Origin: Nitrospira sp.
GTDB lineage: Bacteria; Nitrospirota; Nitrospiria; Nitrospirales; Nitrospiraceae
DNA length: 64,000 bases
Reading direction: 5' to 3'
Assembly (NCBI GenBank): GCA_005116745.1
Contig: SWDS01000008.1
Span: 50,499-114,498 of the forward strand
The position numbers and the translations under genes were made by a program. Position 1 is the stretch's first letter. Each line of letters begins with the position of its first letter. This document shows positions 44,828 through 55,325 of this stretch, one piece after another. Below the pieces are notes generated by a model. That model had not been told where the DNA came from. It saw only the letters and a program-made list of their open reading frames with translations, and did no database searches.

Positions 44828-46695
44828 GAGTCTTTCGCGGATCGCTCCGACCTCTTCACGCCGGATAGATCCGAGGTGACGGCCGGCACCTGTGGAGCGA
44901 GCTTCATATATGTTTCAATCACTTCTTTCGCAAGAGGAGCCGCGGCGGCCCCACCGTGCCCCATATGTTCCGCAAGCACGGCAACGGCGATCTTCGGCGA
45001 TTCCACTGGCGCAAAGGCAACGAACCACGCATGGTCTCTCAGCTTTTTGGGAATATTTTCTTCCGGTCCGGTTCGGAGCGCCGCCACCTGAGCCGTGCCC
45101 GTCTTTCCACCGATCGTCACCATAGAGGATTTCGCCCTCGTCGCCGTTCCCTTGGTGACGACATCCGCAAGCGCGTCCTTGATGATGCGGAAGGTTTCCG
45201 GTTTCGCATTAATTTTTCCACGCGGAACGGCCGGCAACTCTTGAAGGTTCCCCGACGTTCGATCCATGACCGCCTGCACCAGACGAGGCCGGTAGATCAC
45301 GCCATTGTTCGCCACCGTACCGACGAGACTCGCCATCTGTAATGGTGTCACCGTCACATAGCCCTGTCCGATGGCGGCTGAAATAGTCTCGCCAGGCAAC
45401 CACTGCTCATGCTTGGCCTTTTGTTTCCAGGCAGTTGATGGCATGATACCGGATCGCTCCGATGGCAACTCCACGCCTGTGGCCTTTCCAAGCCCGAGAT
45501 CCTTCGCAAACTCGGCCATTACATCGATCCCCATCCGTTGACCGATCGTATAGAAGTACACGTCACACGAATGCACTAACGCATTGTGCAGATCGACGTA
45601 CCCGTGCCCGCTGGCTTTCCAGTCATGATACACCCGCTTGCCGAACTGGTATCCCCCATTACAGAACACGGTACTGGAGGGCGACATCGTTTGTGTCTCC
45701 AACGCGGCGACGGCCATAGGAATTTTGAAGGTAGAACCGGGGGGGTATTGCCCCTGTGAGGCCCGATTGTTCAAGGGACGTCCTTCATCCTGGACGATTT
45801 CCACCCATTGCTTGGCAGTCAGTTCCCGTGAGAGCATGTTTGGGTCAAAGCCGGGACGGCTGGCCATCGCCAGAATATCACCGCTGCTCGGATCAAGTGC
45901 GACGATGGCGCCGTATTCTTGACCCAGTAGATCCTCAGCCACTTTCTGGAGCCGTACATCGATCGTGAGATAGAGATCGTTCCCCGCTTGCGGTCGCTCG
46001 ACAACCACAGCTTTCTTCTCGTGGCCCAGCGCATCGACTTCAACGTTCTTTTGTCCGGCCATTCCACGCATGTGTCGATCATAGGACTTTTCCACACCAT
46101 ATTGCCCCACAATGCTACCTTGGTGGAGATCGACAAACTCGGGTTTCTCCAATTGATCCGCTGAAATTTCTCCCACATAGCCCAGGAGATGGGCCGCCGT
46201 CACTCCACCTGGATAATTGCGCTGCGACTCGACCTGAATCATGACCCCAGGCATATCGAGACGGTTGGATTCCACCAACATGGCATCGCGCAAGGTCATA
46301 CGGTCTTTGATCTTGCGCGGAAGCAGCTTGCTGCCTCTGACGGTCATTTTTTTTCGAATGAGGGTCGGGTCGAAGCCGAGCAAGTTGCTCAACTGCTGAA
46401 TCAATACTTCGCGATCCTTCACGTCCTCCAGCGTCACGTAGAGACTGAAGCTCGGGACGTTATTCGCCAAGAGAACACCGTGCCGGTCATAGATCAGGCC
46501 ACGTGCCGGTTCGAGCAGCACCAGTCTGGTACGATTGTTTTCCGACAAGTCTCGATAGTACGGCCCTTCACGAATTTGAAGATGCCAGAGGCGAAGTCCG
46601 AGCAGCGCCACCACCAGCAAGAGCCCCACACGGAGAATGAAGAGCCGTCGATGGAGGTCGCCAAACTCTGCTTCAGGATAGTGCACAGTCGCCAT
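44824..46695 (-). CDS. mrdA: PBP2, elongation-specific transpeptidase
   Basis: A 623-residue class B penicillin-binding protein: one N-terminal membrane helix (about 20-42), a dimerization domain with SRNYPGG-like segment (SQRNYPGGVTAAHLLGYVG), and a transpeptidase domain with the active-site serine in PPGSTFKIP, the SCD triad (VHSCDVYFY) and KTGTAQ. It cross-links peptidoglycan with RodA in the elongasome. Confidence 0.95.
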   Translation of the reverse strand: MATVHYPEAEFGDLHRRLFILRVGLLLVVALLGLRLWHLQIREGPYYRDLSENNRTRLVLLEPARGLIYDRHGVLLANNVPSFSLYVTLEDVKDREVLIQQLSNLLGFDPTLIRKKMTVRGSKLLPRKIKDRMTLRDAMLVESNRLDMPGVMIQVESQRNYPGGVTAAHLLGYVGEISADQLEKPEFVDLHQGSIVGQYGVEKSYDRHMRGMAGQKNVEVDALGHEKKAVVVERPQAGNDLYLTIDVRLQKVAEDLLGQEYGAIVALDPSSGDILAMASRPGFDPNMLSRELTAKQWVEIVQDEGRPLNNRASQGQYPPGSTFKIPMAVAALETQTMSPSSTVFCNGGYQFGKRVYHDWKASGHGYVDLHNALVHSCDVYFYTIGQRMGIDVMAEFAKDLGLGKATGVELPSERSGIMPSTAWKQKAKHEQWLPGETISAAIGQGYVTVTPLQMASLVGTVANNGVIYRPRLVQAVMDRTSGNLQELPAVPRGKINAKPETFRIIKDALADVVTKGTATRAKSSMVTIGGKTGTAQVAALRTGPEENIPKKLRDHAWFVAFAPVESPKIAVAVLAEHMGHGGAAAAPLAKEVIETYMKLAPQVPAVTSDLSGVKRSERSAKDS

Positions 46696-46704
46696 ACTGA
46701 ACGC

Positions 46705-47205
46705 CTACATTCGAGATTCGGACATCACCTGCTCAATATTCAACCGACTCCACAGCAGCCAGTAGATCGCTCCTCCAATAACTGCATCAAGGCAGGCTTG
46801 GGGCAGTACGACCGTCCAGGCAGCCCACCACAGATCTTGCTGAGGGCTGAGCGTCAGGGCGAGCGGCGTAACCAGCCCGATCACACACGAGACAACGAGT
46901 AGCCCCATGACGAGCACAACGGGGCTTAGATACACCACCTGCCGGCCTGCGAGACCCGCGATATACCCTACGGCTCCCTTGAGGATCGCGCTCGAAATCA
47001 GGTCTTGCGCGGAGAACAGGCTCATCGCCCATCCAAGTGCGAGCCCGACCAATAAGCCATCAAGCTCTCCTGCGATGAGACCGATCAAACACACCGCAAC
47101 GAAACCCAGATCCGGCTTCACCCCCCACACGCTGAGGTGCGAGAGAAGAACAGACTGAACCGGCACAAGACCAACGATGACGGTACAATAAATCAGCGCT
47201 TTCAT
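46705..47205 (-). CDS. mreD: MreD, rod-shape membrane protein
   Basis: A 166-residue protein with four to five membrane helices, in the standard position between mreC and mrdA. Its ATG overlaps the mreC stop by 4 bp. MreD sequences are weakly conserved, so position and topology carry the call; the GELDGLLVGLALGWAMSLF segment fits the family. Confidence 0.85.
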   Translation of the reverse strand: MKALIYCTVIVGLVPVQSVLLSHLSVWGVKPDLGFVAVCLIGLIAGELDGLLVGLALGWAMSLFSAQDLISSAILKGAVGYIAGLAGRQVVYLSPVVLVMGLLVVSCVIGLVTPLALTLSPQQDLWWAAWTVVLPQACLDAVIGGAIYWLLWSRLNIEQVMSESRM

Positions 47206-48074
47206 GGCTTGGGCTTTGGAACGCCAAGTCTCTCCCCTTCGGTCGGAAGCGGGAAAGACCGAATGACTAAGACGTCCTCGACACGATTCGGATCTACCTC
47301 CGGAGAAAGCTCCGCAGATTGAAACAGCGCTTCCTCTTCTTTATCGATTCGTATGATCGTGCCGATCGGGATACCTCGGGGGAACCCCCCAACCAGTCCT
47401 GACGTGACAACATGATCACCAGGCCGTGCGTTGGACAACAGCGGAATGTACTTGAGTCGAGCCTGTCCCTGCGTCGTCCCTTCGACGATTCCCTCATCTC
47501 TCGTACGTTGGATGAGTCCGGCGATCGCATTATTGGGATCGGTCACGAGCAGGACAACGGCCGTGGAGGCCGTAGTCTTGACGATACGACCGACCACACC
47601 TGCCGGAGTAATCACGCCCTGGTCTGATTGAATCCCGTCGGATGCCCCCTTGTTCAGAATGATCGTCTTATACCAATTACCGATATCACGTCCGATCACT
47701 TGGGCGGCCACGGATGTGGGAAGGGCTTGCCTTTTAAACTCCAGCAGCGCTGACAGCCGCTCCGTCGCCGCCGACGCTTCTCGCAGTTGCCCGTTTTGTT
47801 CCTTGAGCAGATCCAGCTCTCGCTTCAACTGCTGATTTTCTTCTTCAACCCCTTGGAGGGCCACGTATCGTCCCCAGATATCGGCGATCCGATCATGGAT
47901 CCCAGCCACGGCCTGGAGAGGCCAACTGATCACCCATCCGAGGGGACTACCGATCGATTGGAAAACACTTTGGAGTTGGCCGGGTAGAAGCAGGAAGCCA
48001 AGCACGAGAATGACGGCAAGACCGAGAGCGATACGCCGAGCGTTGTACGATACGCGTAAATTGACCATCCGCAT
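47202..48074 (-). CDS. mreC: MreC, rod-shape periplasmic protein
   Basis: A 290-residue protein with an N-terminal membrane helix (about residues 15-33), a coiled coil (EEENQQLKRELDLLKEQNGQLREA) and two beta domains ending in GGFPRGIPIGTI and a DPNRVEDVLVI segment. MreC organizes the elongasome. The start is placed at 48074, 13 bp after the mreB stop; a second ATG at 48068 is equally possible, and longer starts would overlap mreB. Confidence 0.92.
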   Translation of the reverse strand: MRMVNLRVSYNARRIALGLAVILVLGFLLLPGQLQSVFQSIGSPLGWVISWPLQAVAGIHDRIADIWGRYVALQGVEEENQQLKRELDLLKEQNGQLREASAATERLSALLEFKRQALPTSVAAQVIGRDIGNWYKTIILNKGASDGIQSDQGVITPAGVVGRIVKTTASTAVVLLVTDPNNAIAGLIQRTRDEGIVEGTTQGQARLKYIPLLSNARPGDHVVTSGLVGGFPRGIPIGTIIRIDKEEEALFQSAELSPEVDPNRVEDVLVIRSFPLPTEGERLGVPKPKP

Positions 48075-48087
48075 GAGGGATGGAACC

Positions 48088-49664
<1,577 letters not shown>

Positions 49665-49921
49665 GGGATCTCCTTCTAATTAGTCGCAAAGTATAGCAAA
49701 AAGCAGCAACTTGCACAAACAATGTACAATCTTTTTTGGAGCGTTGCGTTCAGAGCCATCCTGAATCCTCTCATGACTCTCCCCGTAAAGATACGCCCCT
49801 TCGGCACACTCCCGAAACCAGCAACTTAAACCCATCTCCTGACATTCCCGTTAAAAGCGGCTCTTGTCTTCCAACCTCTCCATAAGTACACTGTTGGCTT
49901 CACAAAAGGAAGAGGATTCAG

Positions 49922-50623
49922 ATGATTAAGACGATGCGCGATGCTGCTCACAACTACCCGTGGCTCCTCAAGTCCATCATGGGAACCCTGGCTGTTGCTT
50001 TCATAATTACAATGGGCTGGTGGGGATTCGGTGAACAAGCTGGCGGACCCGTTGCCACGATCGGAGATCAATCCGTCTCCCTGGACGAATTTAAGCGCAC
50101 CTACGAAAACATGCACCGCCTCTACAAAGACAGCGTCAAGACCGATTTCAAGGAAGAAGAGTTCAAGGACTTCGTCGTCGGACAACTGGTCGACAGTCGT
50201 ATCTGGATCATTGCAGCTGAAGAAATGGGCGTGCGGGTCTCTGATGCCGATTTGCGTGAGCTCATCATACACATGCCGGTCTTCCAGAAAACCGGCGCCT
50301 TCGACCCGGAGCTCTACAAGCGCGTCCTAGCCGCGAATCATCTCACACCAGCCGCGTTTGAGTCGATGCAGCACCAAGAAGTCCTGGCCAATAAAGCGCG
50401 AATGATCGTTCGGGATTCCGTTGCGCTCACCCCCGAAGAGATCGCCGAAGGACAGTCGCTCATAACCAGACCTGCGGATGGGAACGACCCCGCGAAGATG
50501 GCTGAGGCCAAGCAAAGAGTGTTGGATGACATGCTCTTGCAGAAACAGCAACGAGCCCTGGTCTCGTTCCAACAGTCCATGAAAGCGAAACTGCCGGTTG
50601 TCATCAGGCGGGAGATGCTGTAA
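49922..50623 (+). CDS. SurA-N/PpiD-like chaperone without isomerase domain
   Basis: A 233-residue protein with one N-terminal membrane helix (about residues 18-37, inside-to-outside) and a periplasmic helical SurA_N-type domain (QSVSLDEFKRTYENMHRLY, FVVGQLVDSRIWIIAAEEMGV, MPVFQKTGAFDPELYKRVL). The layout equals the N-terminal part of PpiD/SurA, but the parvulin domain is absent and the protein ends with a short helix. It may be a membrane-anchored holdase for exported proteins. Confidence 0.8.
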   Translation: MIKTMRDAAHNYPWLLKSIMGTLAVAFIITMGWWGFGEQAGGPVATIGDQSVSLDEFKRTYENMHRLYKDSVKTDFKEEEFKDFVVGQLVDSRIWIIAAEEMGVRVSDADLRELIIHMPVFQKTGAFDPELYKRVLAANHLTPAAFESMQHQEVLANKARMIVRDSVALTPEEIAEGQSLITRPADGNDPAKMAEAKQRVLDDMLLQKQQRALVSFQQSMKAKLPVVIRREML

Positions 50624-50867
50624 GAATCGTTCGACCCGTCAGACTTATTCACCATCGAAAATATCCGCACAAACCATTGTTGTTTAAAAATAATTCTCTA
50701 CCGACAGCTTATCTCTGCGGTGAAAGTGGCCCAAATACCTGGGCGGATGTCCGAAAGAGTGTGGTAGCAATCGGGTTACCATGAGCTAGCAGGCATGGCA
50801 GAGTTTTACAGAGTACGAACAGATTGCGGAACGTGAAGGAGCGACAAGAAACAATTTATTCCGTCCT

Positions 50868-51002
50868 ATGGTGAATGCGTATGAGGTGGAGCGCGAGGAC
50901 GAGGAATTCTTCGCGCTGCAACGGAAGATGGCACGCCGCATTTGCAAAGCAGACGTACTCACCGAAGAAGATGTCGAACGGATCATGTTCACAGATCGCT
51001 GA
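50868..51002 (+). pseudogene. Antitoxin remnant upstream of the PIN toxin
   Basis: A 44-codon frame (MVNAYEVEREDEEF to ERIMFTDR) whose stop shares one base region with the toxin ATG (TGATG). Acidic with a Lys/Arg patch, and ending exactly at the toxin start, it looks like an antitoxin C-terminus. Upstream, a possible N-terminus (MAEFYRVR from about 50795) runs into a stop, so the gene appears broken. Confidence 0.45.
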
Positions 51003-51412
51003 TGAAGGCCGTCTTCGACGCGAATATCTTCGTGTCGGCTTTCATCCTTCCTGGTAGTCGAGGCGAACAAGCATTTCTTGTCGCACATCGCCGAAAGATA
51101 GGACTGTACAGTTCCATTCCCATCCTGACCGAGACTGCTCGCATCCTCCGTACCAAGTTTGATCAGCCAGAAAAGGATGTCACCGCCCCATTAAAGATTC
51201 AAGATCGTAGGGCGAGCAGCAACCATCGTCCGCCCGTCACGTAATATCGCGGTGCTCAACGATGCACCTGATAATCGAATTCTGGAGTGCGCCGTGACAG
51301 CACAGGCTGACCTCATCGTCACCGGCGACCATCATCTGCTGAAGCAAAAGAGTTCGAAAGCATTCCCATTGTCAGACTAGCCGATTTCTTAAGGATGATC
51401 CCATCGGAATGA
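51002..51412 (+). pseudogene. Frameshifted PIN-domain toxin (PIN-family TA toxin)
   Basis: The frame starts MKAVFDANIFVSAFILPGS, the PIN-domain N-terminus with its first catalytic Asp. After about 60 codons the sense continues in another frame (DAPDNRILECAVTAQADLIVTGDHHLLK, with the second acidic cluster). Near 51350 it shifts again to ESIPIVRLADFLRM, ending at 51412. At least two frameshifts, so the RNase is not made. A sequencing error could explain one shift but hardly two. Confidence 0.8.
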
Positions 51413-51626
51413 GAGATCTGGTTGATTCATTCGTACAGATCGTGCGCACACGCTCTCTGCTCATCGAAAATCTTTTACCACAGCTCACAACGCACCTGCA
51501 CGTTCAACTATAGTCATACCCTAATTGGGCACCCCCATCAGAAAAGTAGCCCGACACGCTTTTCACCCCTATCCATGAGGAACCCGGAAGCGCCCCATTT
51601 TGATAGCGCTATGCTACACTGCGACT

Positions 51627-51968
51627 ATGACTTCTTCTAGCACAACATCCCCAACTGCCCCCACACTGCGGTTGCTACCAGCTTACTTGGGCACGTCATC
51701 TATTGAGGAAGCCGTTCGTACGGCCCGTGGTCGACGAGTGCTGTGGCTTGAAATTTTGGTCAATGACCGGCTGGATCTGACACCGTGGAGTTCGGAGCCA
51801 GCCGTACAGGCCGCCTATCTCACAGCATGCCGCTGGTACACACACTATCGACGACTGATCACCTTCGTCTTGAACCGTGCCCCGCTCCCGACCACTCCTG
51901 GGCCAATCGACGCTCGGGATTATCGGACCTTTGCCGAGGCGCTCTACTTTGTCTACGCTCACCCTTGA
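51627..51968 (+). CDS. Small protein paired with a nucleotidyltransferase, function unknown
   Basis: A 113-residue protein with no signal peptide and a mostly helical second half (AVQAAYLTACRWYTHYRRLITFVLN, YRTFAEALYFVYAHP). I do not recognise a family. No Shine-Dalgarno precedes the ATG, and a TACACT hexamer 7 nt upstream would suit a leaderless transcript. Its 3' end overlaps the likely start of the next gene by about 20 bp, a layout common for toxin-antitoxin pairs. Confidence 0.6.
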   Translation: MTSSSTTSPTAPTLRLLPAYLGTSSIEEAVRTARGRRVLWLEILVNDRLDLTPWSSEPAVQAAYLTACRWYTHYRRLITFVLNRAPLPTTPGPIDARDYRTFAEALYFVYAHP

Positions 51969-52482
51969 CCAACTGGTCTCCCTTCTCACACGCTATGTCA
52001 CCGAAACCGGGGAAACGCTTGATCTTCTCCTCATCGGTGCGCTGGCATTACCGGCCTATGGAATTCCAGGTCGCGCCACTCACGATGTGGATGCTGAAGT
52101 AGCAGGCCCGATTGGTAGCTTATTGGACTTTCTGACCAACGCACAGGTACCGGCGGATCTGACGCAAAACTTTTCAGGCTGGTCGATTGTCGCCATGCCT
52201 CCAGGCTACCGAGACCGGTCGACGATCTTGGTTGATCGGCCGAATTTCCGCATCCGTATCCTCACACCACTCGATTTCGTTCTCGCGAAACTGCGCCGGG
52301 GAACCGATGTAGATTTGGAAGATGCCTTGCTTGTCGCCCAACAGCACCGGATCAGCGCTGAGGACATTCGTATCACCGCGCAATCAGCTCTCGCAGCCTC
52401 TCCCCAGGATACAGCCCTCTTCCTATTTCGCAAGACCGTCGATCTGTTTTGCCAGAATCTCCCTGAAACCACAGAAAACTAG
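51949..52482 (+). CDS. Nucleotidyltransferase-fold protein (AbiEii/DUF6036-like)
   Basis: A 177-residue protein if the TTG at 51949 is used. It has the minimal nucleotidyltransferase pattern LLLIGALALPAYGIPGRATHDVDAEV (G-A-x-A, YG-x-x-R-x-T-x-D-x-D), and a third acidic region around LDFVLAKLRRGTDVDLEDAL. Such proteins occur in type IV-like toxin-antitoxin systems. The usual GGxA is GALA here. The start is uncertain; an ATG at 51877 inside the upstream gene is possible. Pairing with the 113-residue protein is inferred. Confidence 0.65.
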   Translation: MSTLTLDQLVSLLTRYVTETGETLDLLLIGALALPAYGIPGRATHDVDAEVAGPIGSLLDFLTNAQVPADLTQNFSGWSIVAMPPGYRDRSTILVDRPNFRIRILTPLDFVLAKLRRGTDVDLEDALLVAQQHRISAEDIRITAQSALAASPQDTALFLFRKTVDLFCQNLPETTEN

Positions 52483-52561
52483 TTCGGGCCCTAAAGACAA
52501 GTGGGAGCCGTACGACGTCACTCAGGAAGAAAAGTGGCTTCGTATCGCGCACGAGTACAAT

Positions 52562-53581
52562 TCAAAGAATCAGCATCGCATCGCCGTAGCTATAGAAGCG
52601 ATACCGCTCGTTGACTGCTTCTTCATATGCAGCCCGTATCGACTCGATTCCAGCGAACGCCGACACCAGCATGAGTAGCGTGGTCCGTGGGAGATGGAAA
52701 TTTGTCATGAGGGCATCGACGATCTTGAACTGGAATCCCGGTGTGACGAAGAGCCGGCTCTCGCCGGACATTGGAACGACCTCCCCCTTTTCTTTGGCAA
52801 CTGTTTCAAGCGTACGAACTACTGTTGTACCGACAGCCACCACTCGGCCACCGGCCCGTTTGGTCGCCTGGACCACGTTCGCAGTATCTTCGCTGATCGT
52901 GAATCCTTCTACTCCCATCTGGTGATCCTCAATTCGCTCGGTCGTCACAGGCTTGAACGTACCGGGGCCAACATGGAGCGTCACCGTCGCCATGTTGATC
53001 GAGGCTTCGCGCAGTCGTCTCAACAAGTCTTCCGTCAAGTGAAGCCCCGCCGTCGGAGCCGCGATCGCGCCCTCGTGTTTGGCAAAGACCGTCTGATACC
53101 AGCGATGATCTTCCTGCGTCGCTGCGCGCTTCATGTACGGTGGAAGCGGCATGACCCCTCGTGTTTGAAATACTTGTGTCATCGGAACCGGACTGTCCAC
53201 CAACACTTCGGTGCCTGTCGCATCACGCTTCACGATCGTTGCGCGAGATTGTTGATCAAACTCAATAACCTGGCCAACGCGAAACGAACCTTTCACCATG
53301 ATTTCCCACCGGCCCTGACCAAGATCCTTCACGAACAACACTTCGACTGATGTCCCAGTCGGTTTCTTGACCCCAGATACTCGTGCGGCCATCACCTTTG
53401 TGTCGTTCACGACAAGAAGGTCACCCGGCTCCAACAATGCAGGAAGCTCGGCAACATGACGATGGGTCAGTTGTTGGGTTGCTCGATCCAACACCAGCAA
53501 TCTCGCGCGGTCACGCGGGATAACGGGCTCCGACGCGACCAGGGATGGATCGAACGGAAAATCGAACTCGGAGAGGTGCAT
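52562..53581 (-). CDS. queA: QueA, tRNA ribosyltransferase-isomerase
   Basis: A 339-residue enzyme that transfers ribosyl from S-adenosylmethionine to preQ1-modified tRNA to make epoxyqueuosine. Seen: LSEFDFPFDPSLVASEP at the start, GDLLVVNDTKV, APTAGLHLTEDLL and the C-terminal LPRTTLLMLVSAFAG and RYRFYSYGDAMLI. The ATG at 53581 gives the normal length and MHLSEFDFPF N-terminus. Confidence 0.96.
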   Translation of the reverse strand: MHLSEFDFPFDPSLVASEPVIPRDRARLLVLDRATQQLTHRHVAELPALLEPGDLLVVNDTKVMAARVSGVKKPTGTSVEVLFVKDLGQGRWEIMVKGSFRVGQVIEFDQQSRATIVKRDATGTEVLVDSPVPMTQVFQTRGVMPLPPYMKRAATQEDHRWYQTVFAKHEGAIAAPTAGLHLTEDLLRRLREASINMATVTLHVGPGTFKPVTTERIEDHQMGVEGFTISEDTANVVQATKRAGGRVVAVGTTVVRTLETVAKEKGEVVPMSGESRLFVTPGFQFKIVDALMTNFHLPRTTLLMLVSAFAGIESIRAAYEEAVNERYRFYSYGDAMLIL

Positions 53582-53793
53582 TAGCCCACAGTATTCATGA
53601 TGGTTCGTGACGAAACCGCCAAGACGCCAAGCGAGACGAGCATGCGGAGTCCTGAGGTGGCCGAGGCATACTTGAAACAGTATGTCGAGGCTGCGAAGGA
53701 CGAGCCTGCCCACTGGCCGCGCGAAGCTGGCGGCCAAGATGGTCGTAGCGGCGTATCGGCGGTTGCAGTAGAAGCACTCATGAATCGTGTGGG

Positions 53794-55032
53794 CTAGGAT
53801 GGAGGGGCCGCAGGGATCGGAGGCACAGGAGGGGCTTGAGTCAAGGACGCATCCTGAATCTCTGTCCCAGGATAGTAGTAACGAAGAATGCTCGAAAACG
53901 AATAGCCCAATTCCGCCAATTCTTTCGCGCCCCACTGACACAGGCCAACCGCATGACCTGCCCCGTAGCCGGAGAAGACGACATCCTGCCCGACCGAGTC
54001 GATGGCAAATTGTGTACTGGGCACCACCGTATACCCCACCATTTTGCGCAGGTCTTCGCCCCGTAGCGTCAACTCCCCGCTCGAGTGCACAATCTGTATG
54101 GTCGCCACTCGTCCGGCACGGCTATAGGCAAGCGGTGTGATTCCCAAGATTGTTCCTACCGCAAATCCCCGTTGCCGCAAATTCTTTTCCAACGTGTCGA
54201 GCTTGACGGAGGCCTTCCATTGATAAAACGGAGACTCAAGATCGAACGGGCATTCGACACCTTTTAAATATGGGAGATCCTTCGACCACACATTCATGGC
54301 ATCTTCCGTGATTCCTGCGGCAGTCGACGAGAATGCCGCATAGATCGGAGCACCTTGGTACACCACCACCAAGCCTCTCGTCGATTCGACCGCCTGGATC
54401 ACCCGTTCATCGACACCGTGACGGCCACGATAGACCTGATCTTGGGTACTAGCAACGACATCGTAGTCCCGTGTGGCACTGAGCATATGTTGGTACAGCG
54501 CATAGGTCCTGGCCGCAATGGCCTGAACCTTCAACATCTCGGGATGCCAGGCAGAATTGACCTCCGCCGGTACCACCCCTTTGACATACTCTTCCAAATC
54601 GACATGATTGACGAGGAGCAGTCCCTTCCCTCGCCGAACCAGCTGGATCACCCCACTGATTTGTAGGCCACCTTTGTCATCACTCGCGTGAAGTGCTGTC
54701 CTCCTGCCGTTTCCATTGAGCCAGAGCTTGAGGTCGTGATTCCCAGCCCGTAACGTCAGCTGATCGCTCACGACCGGTTTGCCGTTGAGTATCAACGCAC
54801 GGCCACGCACCTTAATCCGCAAAACAGGCCGATACGACCAGGCCTCATCATGTTCATCAGTGACCCAAATGGTCTGATCGGTATGTACTTCCAGCTGCTG
54901 GACATCAGGAGCCAAGAGCACGCGAATCGATTGCGCCGCCCCCGCCTCTGGCATCATGATCGAGCCGAGGCAGATCCCCACTCCCGCTGCGCCGGCCCAG
55001 AACCGCGCGGCTATCATCGGCGAAAGAGCCAT
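53794..55032 (-). CDS. Exported SpoIID/LytB-domain protein
   Basis: A 412-residue protein with a signal peptide (about residues 1-33) and a SpoIID domain: VDLEEYVKGVVPAEVNSAWHPEMLKVQAIAARTYAL is diagnostic, and the C-terminal GYGAGHAVGLCQWGAKELAELG completes it. SpoIID homologues are lytic transglycosylases or amidase-enhancer proteins acting on peptidoglycan; in a non-sporulating organism the role is wall remodelling. A Pro-rich tail follows. The 5' end overlaps the DUF2905 gene by 19 bp; an ATG five codons in would nearly remove the overlap. Confidence 0.87.
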   Translation of the reverse strand: MALSPMIAARFWAGAAGVGICLGSIMMPEAGAAQSIRVLLAPDVQQLEVHTDQTIWVTDEHDEAWSYRPVLRIKVRGRALILNGKPVVSDQLTLRAGNHDLKLWLNGNGRRTALHASDDKGGLQISGVIQLVRRGKGLLLVNHVDLEEYVKGVVPAEVNSAWHPEMLKVQAIAARTYALYQHMLSATRDYDVVASTQDQVYRGRHGVDERVIQAVESTRGLVVVYQGAPIYAAFSSTAAGITEDAMNVWSKDLPYLKGVECPFDLESPFYQWKASVKLDTLEKNLRQRGFAVGTILGITPLAYSRAGRVATIQIVHSSGELTLRGEDLRKMVGYTVVPSTQFAIDSVGQDVVFSGYGAGHAVGLCQWGAKELAELGYSFSSILRYYYPGTEIQDASLTQAPPVPPIPAAPPS

Positions 55033-55268
55033 CCTATAAAATAGAATAGCAGACTCAGAAGGATGCTGAGAACAATACTTGTCGCGATGGGAAAATAGAA
55101 GCCGAAATTGTCACGTTTGATGGAGAGGTCGCCCGGGAGCTTACCGAGCCAACTGAAGGCGTTCCCTAAGCCAGGAATCCGCTCCACAACGACCAACAGA
55201 ACCCCGAGCGCAACGATTCCAAACCCTATTCCGATTAAGACCTTGCCAAGCGTCGTCCATTCCGGCAT
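55014..55268 (-). CDS. DUF2905 family small membrane protein
   Basis: An 84-residue protein with two membrane helices and the DUF2905 pattern: GKVLIGIGFGIVALGVLL, then LGKLPGDLSIKRDNFGFYFPIATSIVLS. Function unknown; widespread in bacteria. Lies between asd and the SpoIID gene, probably co-transcribed. Confidence 0.88.
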   Translation of the reverse strand: MPEWTTLGKVLIGIGFGIVALGVLLVVVERIPGLGNAFSWLGKLPGDLSIKRDNFGFYFPIATSIVLSILLSLLFYFIGWLFRR

Positions 55269-55325
55269 CGACTTTCATCCCAATGAGCGGCGTCTGCAAG
55301 CAGTCGGGGAACACAGCACACAGCA

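Noticed and set aside
53597..53797. 66-codon frame between queA and the SpoIID gene
   Set aside because: No RBS or recognisable features; it lies in a short intergenic gap between minus-strand genes.
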